A stretch of DNA of 64,000 bases from Trueperaceae bacterium (GTDB lineage: Bacteria > Deinococcota > Deinococci > Deinococcales > Trueperaceae), in assembly GCA_011389865.1 (NCBI GenBank), contig JAABTL010000001.1, positions 124,001-188,000 on the forward strand, written 5' to 3'. The position numbers and the translations under genes are program-made. A model generated the notes under the pieces. The model searched no databases. It saw only the letters and a list, made by a program, of their open reading frames with translations, and had not been told where the DNA came from. Below are positions 38,825 through 47,118 of the stretch, in pieces; position 1 is the first letter of the stretch; every line of letters begins with the position of its first letter.

Positions 38825-41800
38825 TCAGCCCGACCGTTGGCCGCCGCTCGCGCGCGCCTTGCCGTACGCCATGCGCAGCTTGAACCGGGCGCGCTTGGCG
38901 GCGGCCTCGACGTCGTCTTCGCTGCGGCCCAGGCGCCGGGCGACGGTGGCCACCGGCTCGGCCGTGCGGCCGAGGCCGTCGACGCTGGCCACCACCTCGC
39001 GGTCGTCGGCTTCGAGGCGGTCGAGGAAGGGGATCAGGTCCTCGGGCGTCGCCTTGGGCTTGGCCGCTGCGGCGGCCTTCTTCGGCTTCGCCCCCGCCGA
39101 CCGGCTGCGACCCTTCGCGCCGCCCTTGGCGGCGCCCGTCCGCTTGGTGGCGGTCTTGGACTTGCCGGTGCCCCTCGCGCCCGTCGACCGCCCGCCGCGG
39201 CCGCCGCCCTTGGCCGCCACGCGCGCGGCGAGCAGCTCAAGGGCCTGGGCCAGGGTCAGGGCGTCCGGGTCGCTCCCCTCGCTCAGCGAGGCGTTGACCT
39301 TGCCGTGCTTGACGTACGGGCCGTACTTGCCGTCGTGCAGCGTCACGGGCGCGCCGTCGTCGGGGTGATCGCCGAGCGTGCGGCGGGCGGCGCCGCGGTT
39401 GCGCTTCTTGGCCAGCAGCTCCAGCGCCGTCGCGAGGTCGACGCTGAGCACGTCGGTCCCCTTCGGCAGGCTGGCGAACAGCTTCTCGTGCCGCACGTAC
39501 GGCCCGAAGCGGCCGATGTGCGCCTCGACCGGCTCGCCGCTCTCGGGGTGCGTGCCGAGGCGCCGCGGGAGGTCGAGCAGCGCCTGTGCCATGGCCTGGT
39601 CGACGTCCTCGGGCGTGACGCCGGGCGGCAGCGAGATGCGTTTGGGACGGGCCTCGCCGGTGCCGTCGCCGAGTTGCAGGTAGTGGCCGTAGGGGCCGCG
39701 CTTGAGGAACATCGGCTCGCCGCCCGGCTCGTGCTGGCCGAGCGAGGCGTCGGGCGCGTTGCGTTCGCGCAGCGCGCGCTCGAGGTCGTCGCGCGTCAGG
39801 TCGGCGACCGCGGCCTCGTCGGGCAGGCTGGCGCGCAGCGTCTCGCCGTCGATCTCGCCCTCGACGTAGGGGCCGTAGCGCCCGACGCTGACCGCGTAGG
39901 GCTCCCAGCGTGGATGCCGGATCGTGCTGATCTCCTTGGCGTCCAGGCTGGCCAGGCCGCCGGTGACGCGTCGGGCGATGCCGCTCTCGCCCGCGTAGAT
40001 CGCGTCGAGGTAGGGGACGCGCGCCTGGCGTCCGTGGGCGATCTCGTCGAGGTCGTCCTCCATCTTGGCCGTGAACTTCTCGTCGACCAGCTCGGCGAAC
40101 TGCGCCTCGAGCAGCTGCGTGGTGGCGAAACCGGTGAAGGTCGGCACCAGCTGGCTGCCCTGCTTGCGCACGTAGCCGCGCTGCTGGATGGTGTCCAGGA
40201 TCGCCGCGTAGGTGCTGGGGCGACCGATGCCCTCGCCCTCGAGACGCTTCACCAGGCTGGCCTCGGTGTAGCGCGCCGGGGGCTTGGTCTCGTGGGGTAC
40301 GGCCGCGACGTCACGGGGGTCGATCGCATCGCCGACCTCGAGCGGCGGCAGCGCCTGGTCGCGGGCGTCGAGCTCGCCGTTGGGGTCGTCGCGGCCCTCG
40401 ACGTACGCGCGGAAGAAGCCGGCGAACACGGTGGTGCGGCCGCCGGCGCGGAAGGTCGCGGTCTTGCCGTCCGCGCGGACCTCGAGTTGGGCCGTGGTGA
40501 AGCGCAGCCGCGCGTCCGCCATCTGGCTCGCGACCGTGCGCTTCCAGACGAGGTCGTACAGCGCGGCGTCGCGGTCGCGCAGGCCGAGCTCCTCGGCGGT
40601 GCGCATGTCCGTTCCCGCGGGGCGGATGGCCTCGTGTGCCTCCTGCGCGTTCTTCGACTTGCTGGCGTAGATGCGCGGCGCGTCCGGCAGGTGGTCGTCG
40701 CCGTAACGCTGGCGGACGGTCCGGCGCACGGCGTCGAGCGCCTCCGCGGCGAGGTTGGTGCTGTCGGTGCGCATGTAGGTGATGAGGCCGCGTTCGTACA
40801 GGCCCTGAGCGACGCGCATGGTGTCCCGGGCCGACCAGCCGAGCTTGCGCGACGCCTCCTGCTGCAGCGTCGAGGTGATGAAGGGGGGCGCGGGTCGGCG
40901 CGCCTCCTCGCGGTGGTCGATCGCGGCGACCCGCCACGGCTGCGCGGCGGCCTCGTCGGCCACGGCGCGGGCCCCGCGCTCGTCCAGCACGACGACGTCC
41001 TTGCCCGGGACGATCCCGGCGGCGAGGCGGCCGGTGTGGTCGTCGAAGTCCTTGCCGCTCACCAGCCGGACGCCGTCGAGCTGCGTCAGGGCGGCGCGGA
41101 AGGGGCCCGTGTCAGCGGGACCGGGGGCCGCGTCGCCGCCATGGGGGGCCGTCGCCACCGTCGCCTCGACGTCCCAGTAGGCGGCGGGCACGAAGTCCAT
41201 CCGCTCGCGCTCGCGTTCGACCAGCAGCCGCACGGCCACGCTCTGGACGCGGCCGGCGGAGAGGCCCTGGGCGATCTTGCGCCACAGCAGCGGGCTGATG
41301 GCGTAACCGACCAGGCGGTCGAGCACGCGCCGGGTCTCCTGCGCCTCCACGAGGTTGGCGTCGATGTCGCGGGTCTCCTCGAGCGCGCGGTGGATGGCCG
41401 CCTCGGTGATCTCGTGGAACGCCATGCGCTTGACCGGCACCTTCGGCTTCAGGACCTCGACGACGTGCCAGCCGATGGCCTCGCCCTCGCGGTCCTCATC
41501 CGTCGCGATGTAGACCTCGTCCACGCCGGCGAGCGCCTGCTTGAGCGCACGCACCTTCGACTGGTTCTGGGGCGACACCACGTAGTGCGGGCGGTAGTCG
41601 TGTTCGACGTCGATGCCGTAGGTCAGGCCCTTGGCGGCCTCGCCGGCCTGCTTGGCGTTCGCCGGCAGGTCGCGCACGTGGCCCATGCTGGCGATCACAC
41701 GAAAACCGTCGCCCAGGAAGCGCTCGATGGTGCGGGCCTTGGTGGGCGACTCCACGATGACGAGTCGGTTGTTGCCGGTCGCGGCTCTCTTCTTGGCCAC
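38825..41800 (-). CDS. topA: DNA topoisomerase I with a sigma-region-4-like C-terminal end
   Basis: A 991-residue type IA topoisomerase that relaxes negative supercoils. The TOPRIM domain has VIVESPTKARTIERFLG near the N-terminus and ATDEDREGEAIGWH near residue 100. The active Tyr is in GLITYMRTDSTNL near 341. Several C-terminal topoisomerase repeats follow, each with G(R/P/K)(Y/F)GPYV-like cores and without zinc-finger cysteines. A Lys/Ala/Gly-rich linker lies near residues 857-920. The last 60 residues read like a sigma-70 region 4 helix-turn-helix, which is unusual. The GTG start has AGAGG about 10 nt upstream. Confidence 0.96.
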   Translation of the reverse strand: MAKKRAATGNNRLVIVESPTKARTIERFLGDGFRVIASMGHVRDLPANAKQAGEAAKGLTYGIDVEHDYRPHYVVSPQNQSKVRALKQALAGVDEVYIATDEDREGEAIGWHVVEVLKPKVPVKRMAFHEITEAAIHRALEETRDIDANLVEAQETRRVLDRLVGYAISPLLWRKIAQGLSAGRVQSVAVRLLVERERERMDFVPAAYWDVEATVATAPHGGDAAPGPADTGPFRAALTQLDGVRLVSGKDFDDHTGRLAAGIVPGKDVVVLDERGARAVADEAAAQPWRVAAIDHREEARRPAPPFITSTLQQEASRKLGWSARDTMRVAQGLYERGLITYMRTDSTNLAAEALDAVRRTVRQRYGDDHLPDAPRIYASKSKNAQEAHEAIRPAGTDMRTAEELGLRDRDAALYDLVWKRTVASQMADARLRFTTAQLEVRADGKTATFRAGGRTTVFAGFFRAYVEGRDDPNGELDARDQALPPLEVGDAIDPRDVAAVPHETKPPARYTEASLVKRLEGEGIGRPSTYAAILDTIQQRGYVRKQGSQLVPTFTGFATTQLLEAQFAELVDEKFTAKMEDDLDEIAHGRQARVPYLDAIYAGESGIARRVTGGLASLDAKEISTIRHPRWEPYAVSVGRYGPYVEGEIDGETLRASLPDEAAVADLTRDDLERALRERNAPDASLGQHEPGGEPMFLKRGPYGHYLQLGDGTGEARPKRISLPPGVTPEDVDQAMAQALLDLPRRLGTHPESGEPVEAHIGRFGPYVRHEKLFASLPKGTDVLSVDLATALELLAKKRNRGAARRTLGDHPDDGAPVTLHDGKYGPYVKHGKVNASLSEGSDPDALTLAQALELLAARVAAKGGGRGGRSTGARGTGKSKTATKRTGAAKGGAKGRSRSAGAKPKKAAAAAKPKATPEDLIPFLDRLEADDREVVASVDGLGRTAEPVATVARRLGRSEDDVEAAAKRARFKLRMAYGKARASGGQRSG

Positions 41801-41827
41801 GGATCACGTCCTCTCGAAACGGGCGCC

Positions 41828-41855
41828 ATTATATGGACGGATCCGGTGGCGTCAA
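41828..41855 (-). promoter_or_regulatory. Strong promoter of topA
   Basis: On the minus strand TTGACG, a 16-nt spacer and a perfect TATAAT. It is the closest match to consensus in the window, suggesting high topA expression. Confidence 0.8.
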
Positions 41856-41873
41856 GGTGGTGTGCGTCGCAGC

Positions 41874-41895
41874 GACCCGGGCGGTCGCCCGGGTC
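41874..41895 (-). terminator. Hairpin after recR (end of dnaX-ybaB-recR)
   Basis: Perfect 10-bp arms around GT, in practice an 8-bp stem with a 6-nt loop, lie 31 bp beyond the recR stop and just before the topA promoter. No U tract. Confidence 0.5.
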
Positions 41896-41925
41896 GGCGT
41901 TCGCCGCAGTGCCTCGCCGGCCGCG

Positions 41926-42522
41926 TCAGAAGGGGCGCCGGTGGGCGATCGCCTGGCCCAGGGTCACCTCGTCGGCATACTCCAGGTCGCCGCCGACGGG
42001 CAGGCCGTAGGCGATGCGGCTCGTGCGGACGCCGTGCTCGTGGAGCGAGCGAGCCAGGTACATGGCGGTCGCCTCGCCCTCGACGGTCGTCGAGGTGGCG
42101 AGCACGACCTCCTCGATCCCGTCGAGGCGCGCCCATAGCGCGTCGAGCGTCAGCTCGTCGGGGCCCACCCCGTGCATGGGCGACAGGACGCCGTGGAGCA
42201 CGTGGTAGCGGCCCTGGTAGGCGCCGGAGCGTTCGATCGCCAGCACGTCGGCTGGCTGCTCGACGACGCACACCAGGGCCGCGTCGCGCCGAGGATCCTC
42301 GCACACCGCGCACAGTGGCGCGTCCTTGCTCTTGACGTGGAAGCAGACGGGACAGCGGTCGAGTCCGTGCTTGGCGTCGAGCAGCGCCTGCGCCAGCGCC
42401 TCGACGTCGGACGTCGGCCGGTTGAACAGGTGGAACGCCAGTCGCTGGGCGGACTTCGGGCCGATCCCCGGGAGGCGACCGAGCTCGCGGATCAACGTGA
42501 CGAGCGGGGCCGGGAAGCGCAC
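41926..42522 (-). CDS. recR: Recombination protein RecR
   Basis: A 198-residue recombination mediator clamp. LGRLPGIGPKSAQRLAFHL is the N-terminal helix-hairpin-helix. A zinc finger (CPVC and CAVC) and a TOPRIM domain with VVEQPADVLAIER follow. The GTG start comes 16 nt after the ybaB stop. dnaX-ybaB-recR is a widely conserved gene order. Confidence 0.96.
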   Translation of the reverse strand: MRFPAPLVTLIRELGRLPGIGPKSAQRLAFHLFNRPTSDVEALAQALLDAKHGLDRCPVCFHVKSKDAPLCAVCEDPRRDAALVCVVEQPADVLAIERSGAYQGRYHVLHGVLSPMHGVGPDELTLDALWARLDGIEEVVLATSTTVEGEATAMYLARSLHEHGVRTSRIAYGLPVGGDLEYADEVTLGQAIAHRRPF

Positions 42523-42538
42523 GGGGCCGCCGCCGGCG

Positions 42539-42850
42539 TCAGAACAGCCCCGGCATGCCGCCGAGGCCGCCGACGGCCGTGCCCATCTCGCTCTCCTGCA
42601 GTTCGCGGCTGCGGCGCTGCGCGTCCGCGACGGCGGCCGTCACCAGGTCCTCGAGCAGGCTGAGGTCCTCCGTGTCGACCGCGCTCGGGTCGATGACGAC
42701 CGCCGTGACGCTGCCGTCACCGGTGGCCGTGACGCGCACGAGGCCGCCACCGGCGGTCCCCTCGACGGTCATGGTGGCGAGCCGCTCCTGCGCCTCGGCC
42801 ATCTTCTTCTGGGCGCGCTGCGCCTCCTTCATCAGCTTCTGCACGTTCAT
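42539..42850 (-). CDS. YbaB/EbfC nucleoid-associated protein
   Basis: A 103-residue dimeric DNA-binding protein. MNVQKLMKEAQRAQKKMAEA is the typical N-terminal helix, VEGTAGGGLV is the conserved centre, and a Gly/Met/Pro-rich tail ends GGMPGLF. Its ATG overlaps the stop of the long (tau) form of dnaX as ATGA, so ribosomes that shift frame in dnaX arrive exactly at this start. Confidence 0.93.
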   Translation of the reverse strand: MNVQKLMKEAQRAQKKMAEAQERLATMTVEGTAGGGLVRVTATGDGSVTAVVIDPSAVDTEDLSLLEDLVTAAVADAQRRSRELQESEMGTAVGGLGGMPGLF

Positions 42851-43407
42851 GCTGAACCTCCGGGTTCGTTGGGGTCGGTGTCGACGCCGTCGGCGTCGCT
42901 GGGCGCCTCGAGGGGTACGGCTTCCGCATCGTCCAGCGCGGGTGGTCGGCCGCCGCTCCCGCCCGGCGCCGCGGGCGGGACCAGGCGCAGCACCCGGCCG
43001 GGGAAGACCGAGCGCAGCAGCTCGAGCCGGTCGCCGGCGGCGGCCTCGGCGAGCGCCTCGGCGGAGGCGCGGGCCTCGGGTGGCCGCCGGCTGGTGACGG
43101 ACGCGGGTTCGCTCGCGCTGTCGGGTCGCTCCGGCGTGGCCTCGGCGAACGGGTCGGGCTGGGCGCCCTCGTCGAACGGGTCGGGCGGGGGGCCCTCCGC
43201 GAACGGGTCGGGCGGGGTGCCCTCGTCGAACGGTTCGGGCGCATCCGTTGCCGGTTCGGGCGCCGCTGGCGCCGGGCCGGGCGCACGCGGCACCACTCCG
43301 GGCGCACCCGGCGCCTGTTCGGGCGCAGGCGGCGCCACTCCGTGCGCCGCCGGGGTCGACTGGGGCGGGACCGGGACCGGCGCGGCAGGCACCGGCCCCG
43401 TTACGGC
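42847..43407 (-). CDS. dnaX: Tau-specific extension of DnaX, in the -1 frame
   Basis: Reached by a -1 shift at 43407-43413. It adds 186 residues, giving a 698-residue tau against a 513-residue short form. It opens with an Ala/Pro/Val linker, then four copies of a P(D/E)PF(D/A)E-type repeat (about 43160-43240). It ends with a folded-looking domain, GDRLELLRSVFPGRVLRLVPP, like the end of tau in other bacteria. The repeats and domain are absent from the short form. Its stop overlaps ybaB (ATGA), supporting translation of this frame. Confidence 0.85.
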   Translation of the reverse strand, partial: AVTGPVPAAPVPVPPQSTPAAHGVAPPAPEQAPGAPGVVPRAPGPAPAAPEPATDAPEPFDEGTPPDPFAEGPPPDPFDEGAQPDPFAEATPERPDSASEPASVTSRRPPEARASAEALAEAAAGDRLELLRSVFPGRVLRLVPPAAPGGSGGRPPALDDAEAVPLEAPSDADGVDTDPNEPGGSA

Positions 43408-43413
43408 TTTTTT
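43372..43413 (-). promoter_or_regulatory. Programmed -1 frameshift signal of dnaX
   Basis: The slippery heptamer A-AAA-AAG (43413-43407) is in the correct phase, with zero-frame codons GCA AAA AAG. After a 6-nt spacer containing the zero-frame TAA stop, a 12-bp stem (43400-43389 with 43383-43372; ten Watson-Crick and two G-U pairs) closes a 5-nt loop. Slippage by transcription on the A6 run is an alternative route to the same product. Confidence 0.88.
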
Positions 43414-44942
43414 GCATCGACCGCGCCTTCCGGCGACCTGGGGCCGTGCCGGTCGCGGCCACCCGGGCCCTCGACCACCACCTCGAGCCAGGCGGCACCG
43501 GCGTCGTCGAGCAGCTCCAGCAGCTCCCGCTCGCGCTTGCGCAGCTGGCCGAAGTGGAAGGCGTGACGCTCGTCGTAGCGCAGCGTCAGGGTCCCCGCGT
43601 CGACCTCGGCGGTCGCCGGCAGCAAGAACGCCTTGAGTTGGGTGCCGGCGCGCGCCATCACCGGGTGCCAGGAGAACCGGGGCGCGCGGGGGCCACCGGC
43701 GGCCTGTGGCGCCTGCGCCTCTTCCGGCGCCGGCGTCGCGGTGTCCGCGGGCGGCGCCGGACGGGCCGCCTCTGGCGCCGCGGGCGCGGCGGCCGCCGGT
43801 GCGGTGCGCCCGTTCGGCTCGAACGCGGCGGGGGCCGCGCGGGCCCCAGGCTCGGGCGCCGCCGCCGTGACCGCGGCCGTGTCCTCGGCGGGTTCGACGA
43901 GTCGGCCACGGCGCAGCGAGGTCGCGACCCGCAGCAGGGCCACCTCGAGCGCGTAGAGGTCGTTGTGGCGCACGAACCGCTCGCTCGCCTCGTCGAGCGC
44001 TTCGATCGCCCGGGCGAGGTCGTCGGCCTCCAGCCCGATGCTGGGGCCGGGTTCGCCGGTGACCGCGGCGAACAGGGCGTCGCGCAGCGTGCGACCCAAC
44101 TGTTCGGCGACGGTCCGCGGTGCGAAGCCGTCGCGGTAGAGCGAGCCCGCCTCGCCGAGCAGCGCATCCCACGCCCCGTCCGCCAGCGCGACGGCGAGCC
44201 GCACCAGGCGTTCGCCCGGCGGCAGCCCGAGCGCCGCCTCCGCCCGCTCCAGCGTCACCCGTTCGCCCTCGACCAGCAGGCGCTCGAGCAGCGACTCCGC
44301 GTCGCGCATCGCGCCGTCGGCCGCGCGAGCCACGAGCGACAGGGCGTCGTCGTCGGCCTCCACGCCCGCCTCGGCCGCCAGGCGCGTCAGCTTGGAGCGG
44401 ATCTGCTCGACGCTCAGCCGCCGGAAGCGGAAGTGCTGGCAGCGCGACAGGACCGTCGGGGGCAGCTTCTCGGGTTCGGTCGTCGCCAGGACGAACACCA
44501 GCCCGGGTGGTGGCTCCTCGAGCGTCTTGAGCAGGGCGTTGGCGGCCGCTCGCGAGAGCATGTGGGCCTCGTCCAACACCCACACGCGCCTGCCGCCGCG
44601 CAGCGAGGCGAGACGGACCTTCTCGCGGAGGTCGCGGACGTCGTCGACCGAGTTGTTCGAGGCGGCGTCGAGCTCGATGACGTCCGGGTGATCGCCGCGC
44701 TGCACCAGCAGGCACGACTCGCAGGTCCCGCAGGGGCGTTCGGGGGCCTCGGCGTCGCAGTTGACCGCCATGGCCAGCAGGCGCGCGGTGGTGGTCTTGC
44801 CGACGCCGCGCGGGCCGGAGAAGAGGTACGCGTGTCCGACGCGCCCGAGACGCAAGGCCGCGAGGAGCACGTCCTTGACGTGTTCCTGCCCCACGACCTC
44901 GTCGAACCGGCGCGGGCGCGCCCGCTGGTAGATCGACGCCAT
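43401..44942 (-). CDS. dnaX: DNA polymerase III gamma/tau subunit (short form)
   Basis: Clamp-loader ATPase of the replisome. The 513-residue zero-frame product ends right after the slippery site. Walker A GPRGVGKT is at residues 43-50. The zinc site uses Cys 62, 71, 74 and 77. VLDEAHML is Walker B, and LSRCQHFRFRR is the sensor segment. Domain III and an Ala/Pro linker follow, then a folded domain near residues 430-500 (LKAFLLPATAEVDAGTLTLR). The ATG at 44942 is chosen because TAGCTT lies 7 nt before it; a TTG at 44951 is less likely. First gene of dnaX-ybaB-recR. Confidence 0.95.
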   Translation of the reverse strand: MASIYQRARPRRFDEVVGQEHVKDVLLAALRLGRVGHAYLFSGPRGVGKTTTARLLAMAVNCDAEAPERPCGTCESCLLVQRGDHPDVIELDAASNNSVDDVRDLREKVRLASLRGGRRVWVLDEAHMLSRAAANALLKTLEEPPPGLVFVLATTEPEKLPPTVLSRCQHFRFRRLSVEQIRSKLTRLAAEAGVEADDDALSLVARAADGAMRDAESLLERLLVEGERVTLERAEAALGLPPGERLVRLAVALADGAWDALLGEAGSLYRDGFAPRTVAEQLGRTLRDALFAAVTGEPGPSIGLEADDLARAIEALDEASERFVRHNDLYALEVALLRVATSLRRGRLVEPAEDTAAVTAAAPEPGARAAPAAFEPNGRTAPAAAAPAAPEAARPAPPADTATPAPEEAQAPQAAGGPRAPRFSWHPVMARAGTQLKAFLLPATAEVDAGTLTLRYDERHAFHFGQLRKRERELLELLDDAGAAWLEVVVEGPGGRDRHGPRSPEGAVDAKKP

Positions 44943-44949
44943 CGGCGCC

Positions 44950-44955
44950 AAGCTA
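44950..44955 (-). promoter_or_regulatory. Leaderless -10 box of dnaX
   Basis: TAGCTT on the minus strand, 7 nt before the ATG, in a 56-bp divergent gap shared with the patatin gene. Confidence 0.55.
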
Positions 44956-44985
44956 CCACGCGTGTCGGCGGCGTCCCGGGCCGGG

Positions 44986-44991
44986 TACCAT
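44986..44991 (+). promoter_or_regulatory. Leaderless -10 box of the patatin-like gene
   Basis: TACCAT lies 7 nt before the ATG at 44999. It overlaps an earlier in-frame ATG at 44990, which argues that 44990 is not the start. Confidence 0.55.
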
Positions 44992-44998
44992 GCCTGTG

Positions 44999-45934
44999 AT
45001 GGGAGCGACGCGGGCCGAGCTCGGGATCGCGCTGGGAGGCGGGACGGCTCGCGCCGTGGCGCACGTCGGCGTGCTGGAGGTGTTGGCCGAACGCGGTTGG
45101 CACGCGGACGCCATCGCCGGAACCAGCTCGGGCGCGATGATCGGGGCGATGGCAGCCCTGGGGATGTCGGCGACCGAGATCGCCGCGCTGGTCCGCGGCA
45201 TCGACGTCCGCGAGCTGTGGCGTCAGGCCCTCGATCCCGGCCTGGACCAGGCCAGCCTGATCCGGGGCCGCAAGCTCGAGGCCTGGCTCGATCGCCACGT
45301 GTTCCACGGCGCGACGTTCGACGATCTCCAGGTGCCGTTGCTGGTCGCCTGCACCGACCTCGTGACGGGCGATCTCGGGTTCCTGGGCGAAGGCTCGCTG
45401 GCCGGCGCGGTGGTGGCGAGCTCCGCCCTGGCCGGCTTCTTCTCCCCCGTGATCGACCGCGATCGCGTGTGGGTGGACGGAGGCTTCGTGGAGGCCGTGC
45501 CCTTCCGGGCCTTGGCCCAGCTGAACCCCGAGCGCTCCCTGGGCCTGCACGCCGGCATCGACGCGGGCCGATCGCGCCTGATCGCGTTCGTCCGCTGGCT
45601 CCACGCGACGCCCGCCGGCGCGCGCTGGCGCGACTGGCTGCTGGCGCGCGGGGCGTTGGGCCCCTGGCGGCGACTCGCGCGCGGCACGGCGCTGGCCGCC
45701 CAGTCGTACGAGCGGGGCCTGGAGGTGCCTCCGGGCGCCCGGCTGGTCTCCAGCTTCCCGCGGGTCGCGTGGTGGGACTTCCACCGCATGGACGAGGCGA
45801 TCGCCGCGGGCAGGCTGGCCGCCGAGGCCGCCTTCGAACGCGAGGGGCTGCAGGCCTGGCTCGCGGGCGAGCCCGACGCGGAGACGATGTCGGAGAGCCG
45901 CCCGGGAGCGGTGGCCGGAGGGGTCGTCAGATGA
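44999..45934 (+). CDS. Patatin-like phospholipase (RssA-type)
   Basis: A 311-residue serine hydrolase. GIALGGGTARAVAHVGVL gives the oxyanion hole, GTSSG near residue 40 holds the nucleophile Ser, and the VDGGF segment near residue 160 supplies the catalytic Asp, so the dyad looks intact. Expected to hydrolyse acyl esters of lipids. No signal peptide. Its end overlaps the DUF815 gene as ATGA, suggesting coupled synthesis. Confidence 0.93.
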   Translation: MGATRAELGIALGGGTARAVAHVGVLEVLAERGWHADAIAGTSSGAMIGAMAALGMSATEIAALVRGIDVRELWRQALDPGLDQASLIRGRKLEAWLDRHVFHGATFDDLQVPLLVACTDLVTGDLGFLGEGSLAGAVVASSALAGFFSPVIDRDRVWVDGGFVEAVPFRALAQLNPERSLGLHAGIDAGRSRLIAFVRWLHATPAGARWRDWLLARGALGPWRRLARGTALAAQSYERGLEVPPGARLVSSFPRVAWWDFHRMDEAIAAGRLAAEAAFEREGLQAWLAGEPDAETMSESRPGAVAGGVVR

Positions 45935-47118
45935 GCTGGTTCCTGCTCGACGCCGTGGAGCGATCGGCCGTGTGGCAGCCCGCGGAGGCCATGGCCGCCG
46001 GCGGCGAGCGCGTGCGCCGCGCCTACCCGGCGGCCTGGCAGGCGACGCGACTGGTCGGTGGCGACCTGGCCGACGCCGTGGCGGACGCGATGCTCTACGG
46101 GGAGGGGGCGTGGTCCCGCCTCGCCTCGGGTGGCCCCGACGCCCTGTCGCGCGACGTCGAGGGCGCCCTGCGCGCCGACGTCGCGCGGGTCGCGCAGGTC
46201 GTCGCGAGCGCCGCGGCGCAGCAGGTGATGCCGCCCTGGCCGGCGGCGGCCGCGGGCGACGATGCGGTTCGGGCGGAGGTGGCGGCGGGGCTCCGGTCCG
46301 GCGACGTCGGCGGCGTGGTCGCCGCCTTGCTGCGCCATGCGGTCTGGCGCGGCGCGGGGCCGTTGGCCAGGCACGCGGCGATCGCCTGGGACGGCCGGGC
46401 CTGGGGGGCGGCGAGCCCACCGCCGGCCGACCCCCTGGTCGGCGTCGACGAGCTGATCGCGCGACTCGACGCCAACGTGGCCGCCTTCGTCGCGGGGCGT
46501 CCGGCGCACGCGACGCTGCTCTACGGCCCGCGCGGCAGCGGCAAGTCGACCGCCGTTCGCGGCCTGCTCGAGCGCTTCGCGGATGACGGTCTGCGCCTGG
46601 CCGAGGTCGGGGCTGACGTCGGGGCCCTGCCCCGCGCGTTGGCGGCGCTGGGCCCGTGGCCCTACCCGACGCTGCTGGTGCTCGACGACCTGGCCTTCGA
46701 GGACGGCGAGTCCGGCCACCGCCCGCTGCGGTCGCTGCTCGAGGGCGGCCTCAGGGGCCTGCCGCCGCGGCTGCTGGTGGTGGCCACGTCGAACCGTCGC
46801 CACCTGGTGCGCGAGCGCCTCCGGGATCGTCCGGATCCCCTGGACGACGACGTCCATGCCTGGGACACCCACCACGAGCGTTTGGCGCTGGCCGACCGCT
46901 TCGGCCTGGTCCTCACCTTCCCGCACGTCGACCGCGCGCGCTACCTGACGCTGGTGGCGGGGCTCGCCGAGATGGCGGGCCTCTCGCTGCCGGAGGATTG
47001 GCGGTCCGCCGCCGTGCGCTTCGCGGAACGCGGCAACGGCTACGCCGGGCGGACGGCCCGGCAGTTCGTCACCGAGGTCGCGCAGGGTGGCGGGGTGGAG
47101 GCTCCGGGCAGGCCCTAG
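45931..47118 (+). CDS. DUF815-type AAA ATPase
   Basis: A 395-residue P-loop ATPase matching the DUF815 family. A variable N-terminal region is rich in Ala and Arg. HATLLYGPRGSGKST near residue 200 is Walker A, TLLVLDDLAFE is Walker B, and VVATSNRRHLVRE is the sensor region. The family has no settled function. It is translationally linked to a patatin-like lipase here. The TAG stop interlocks with that of the opposite gene in CTAG. Confidence 0.88.
   Translation: MSWFLLDAVERSAVWQPAEAMAAGGERVRRAYPAAWQATRLVGGDLADAVADAMLYGEGAWSRLASGGPDALSRDVEGALRADVARVAQVVASAAAQQVMPPWPAAAAGDDAVRAEVAAGLRSGDVGGVVAALLRHAVWRGAGPLARHAAIAWDGRAWGAASPPPADPLVGVDELIARLDANVAAFVAGRPAHATLLYGPRGSGKSTAVRGLLERFADDGLRLAEVGADVGALPRALAALGPWPYPTLLVLDDLAFEDGESGHRPLRSLLEGGLRGLPPRLLVVATSNRRHLVRERLRDRPDPLDDDVHAWDTHHERLALADRFGLVLTFPHVDRARYLTLVAGLAEMAGLSLPEDWRSAAVRFAERGNGYAGRTARQFVTEVAQGGGVEAPGRP

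Noticed and set aside
43401-43413. dnaX as a frameshifted pseudogene or sequencing error
   Set aside because: The A6G heptamer is in the exact phase for recoding, a 12-bp stem follows at 6 nt, and both products end sensibly. An error would not create these together, though raw reads should still be checked.
45931-47118. Patatin-DUF815 pair as an anti-phage system
   Set aside because: No sensor, nuclease, cyclase or other defence gene is near, and both sides are ordinary chromosomal genes. Kept only as a possible regulated lipase.
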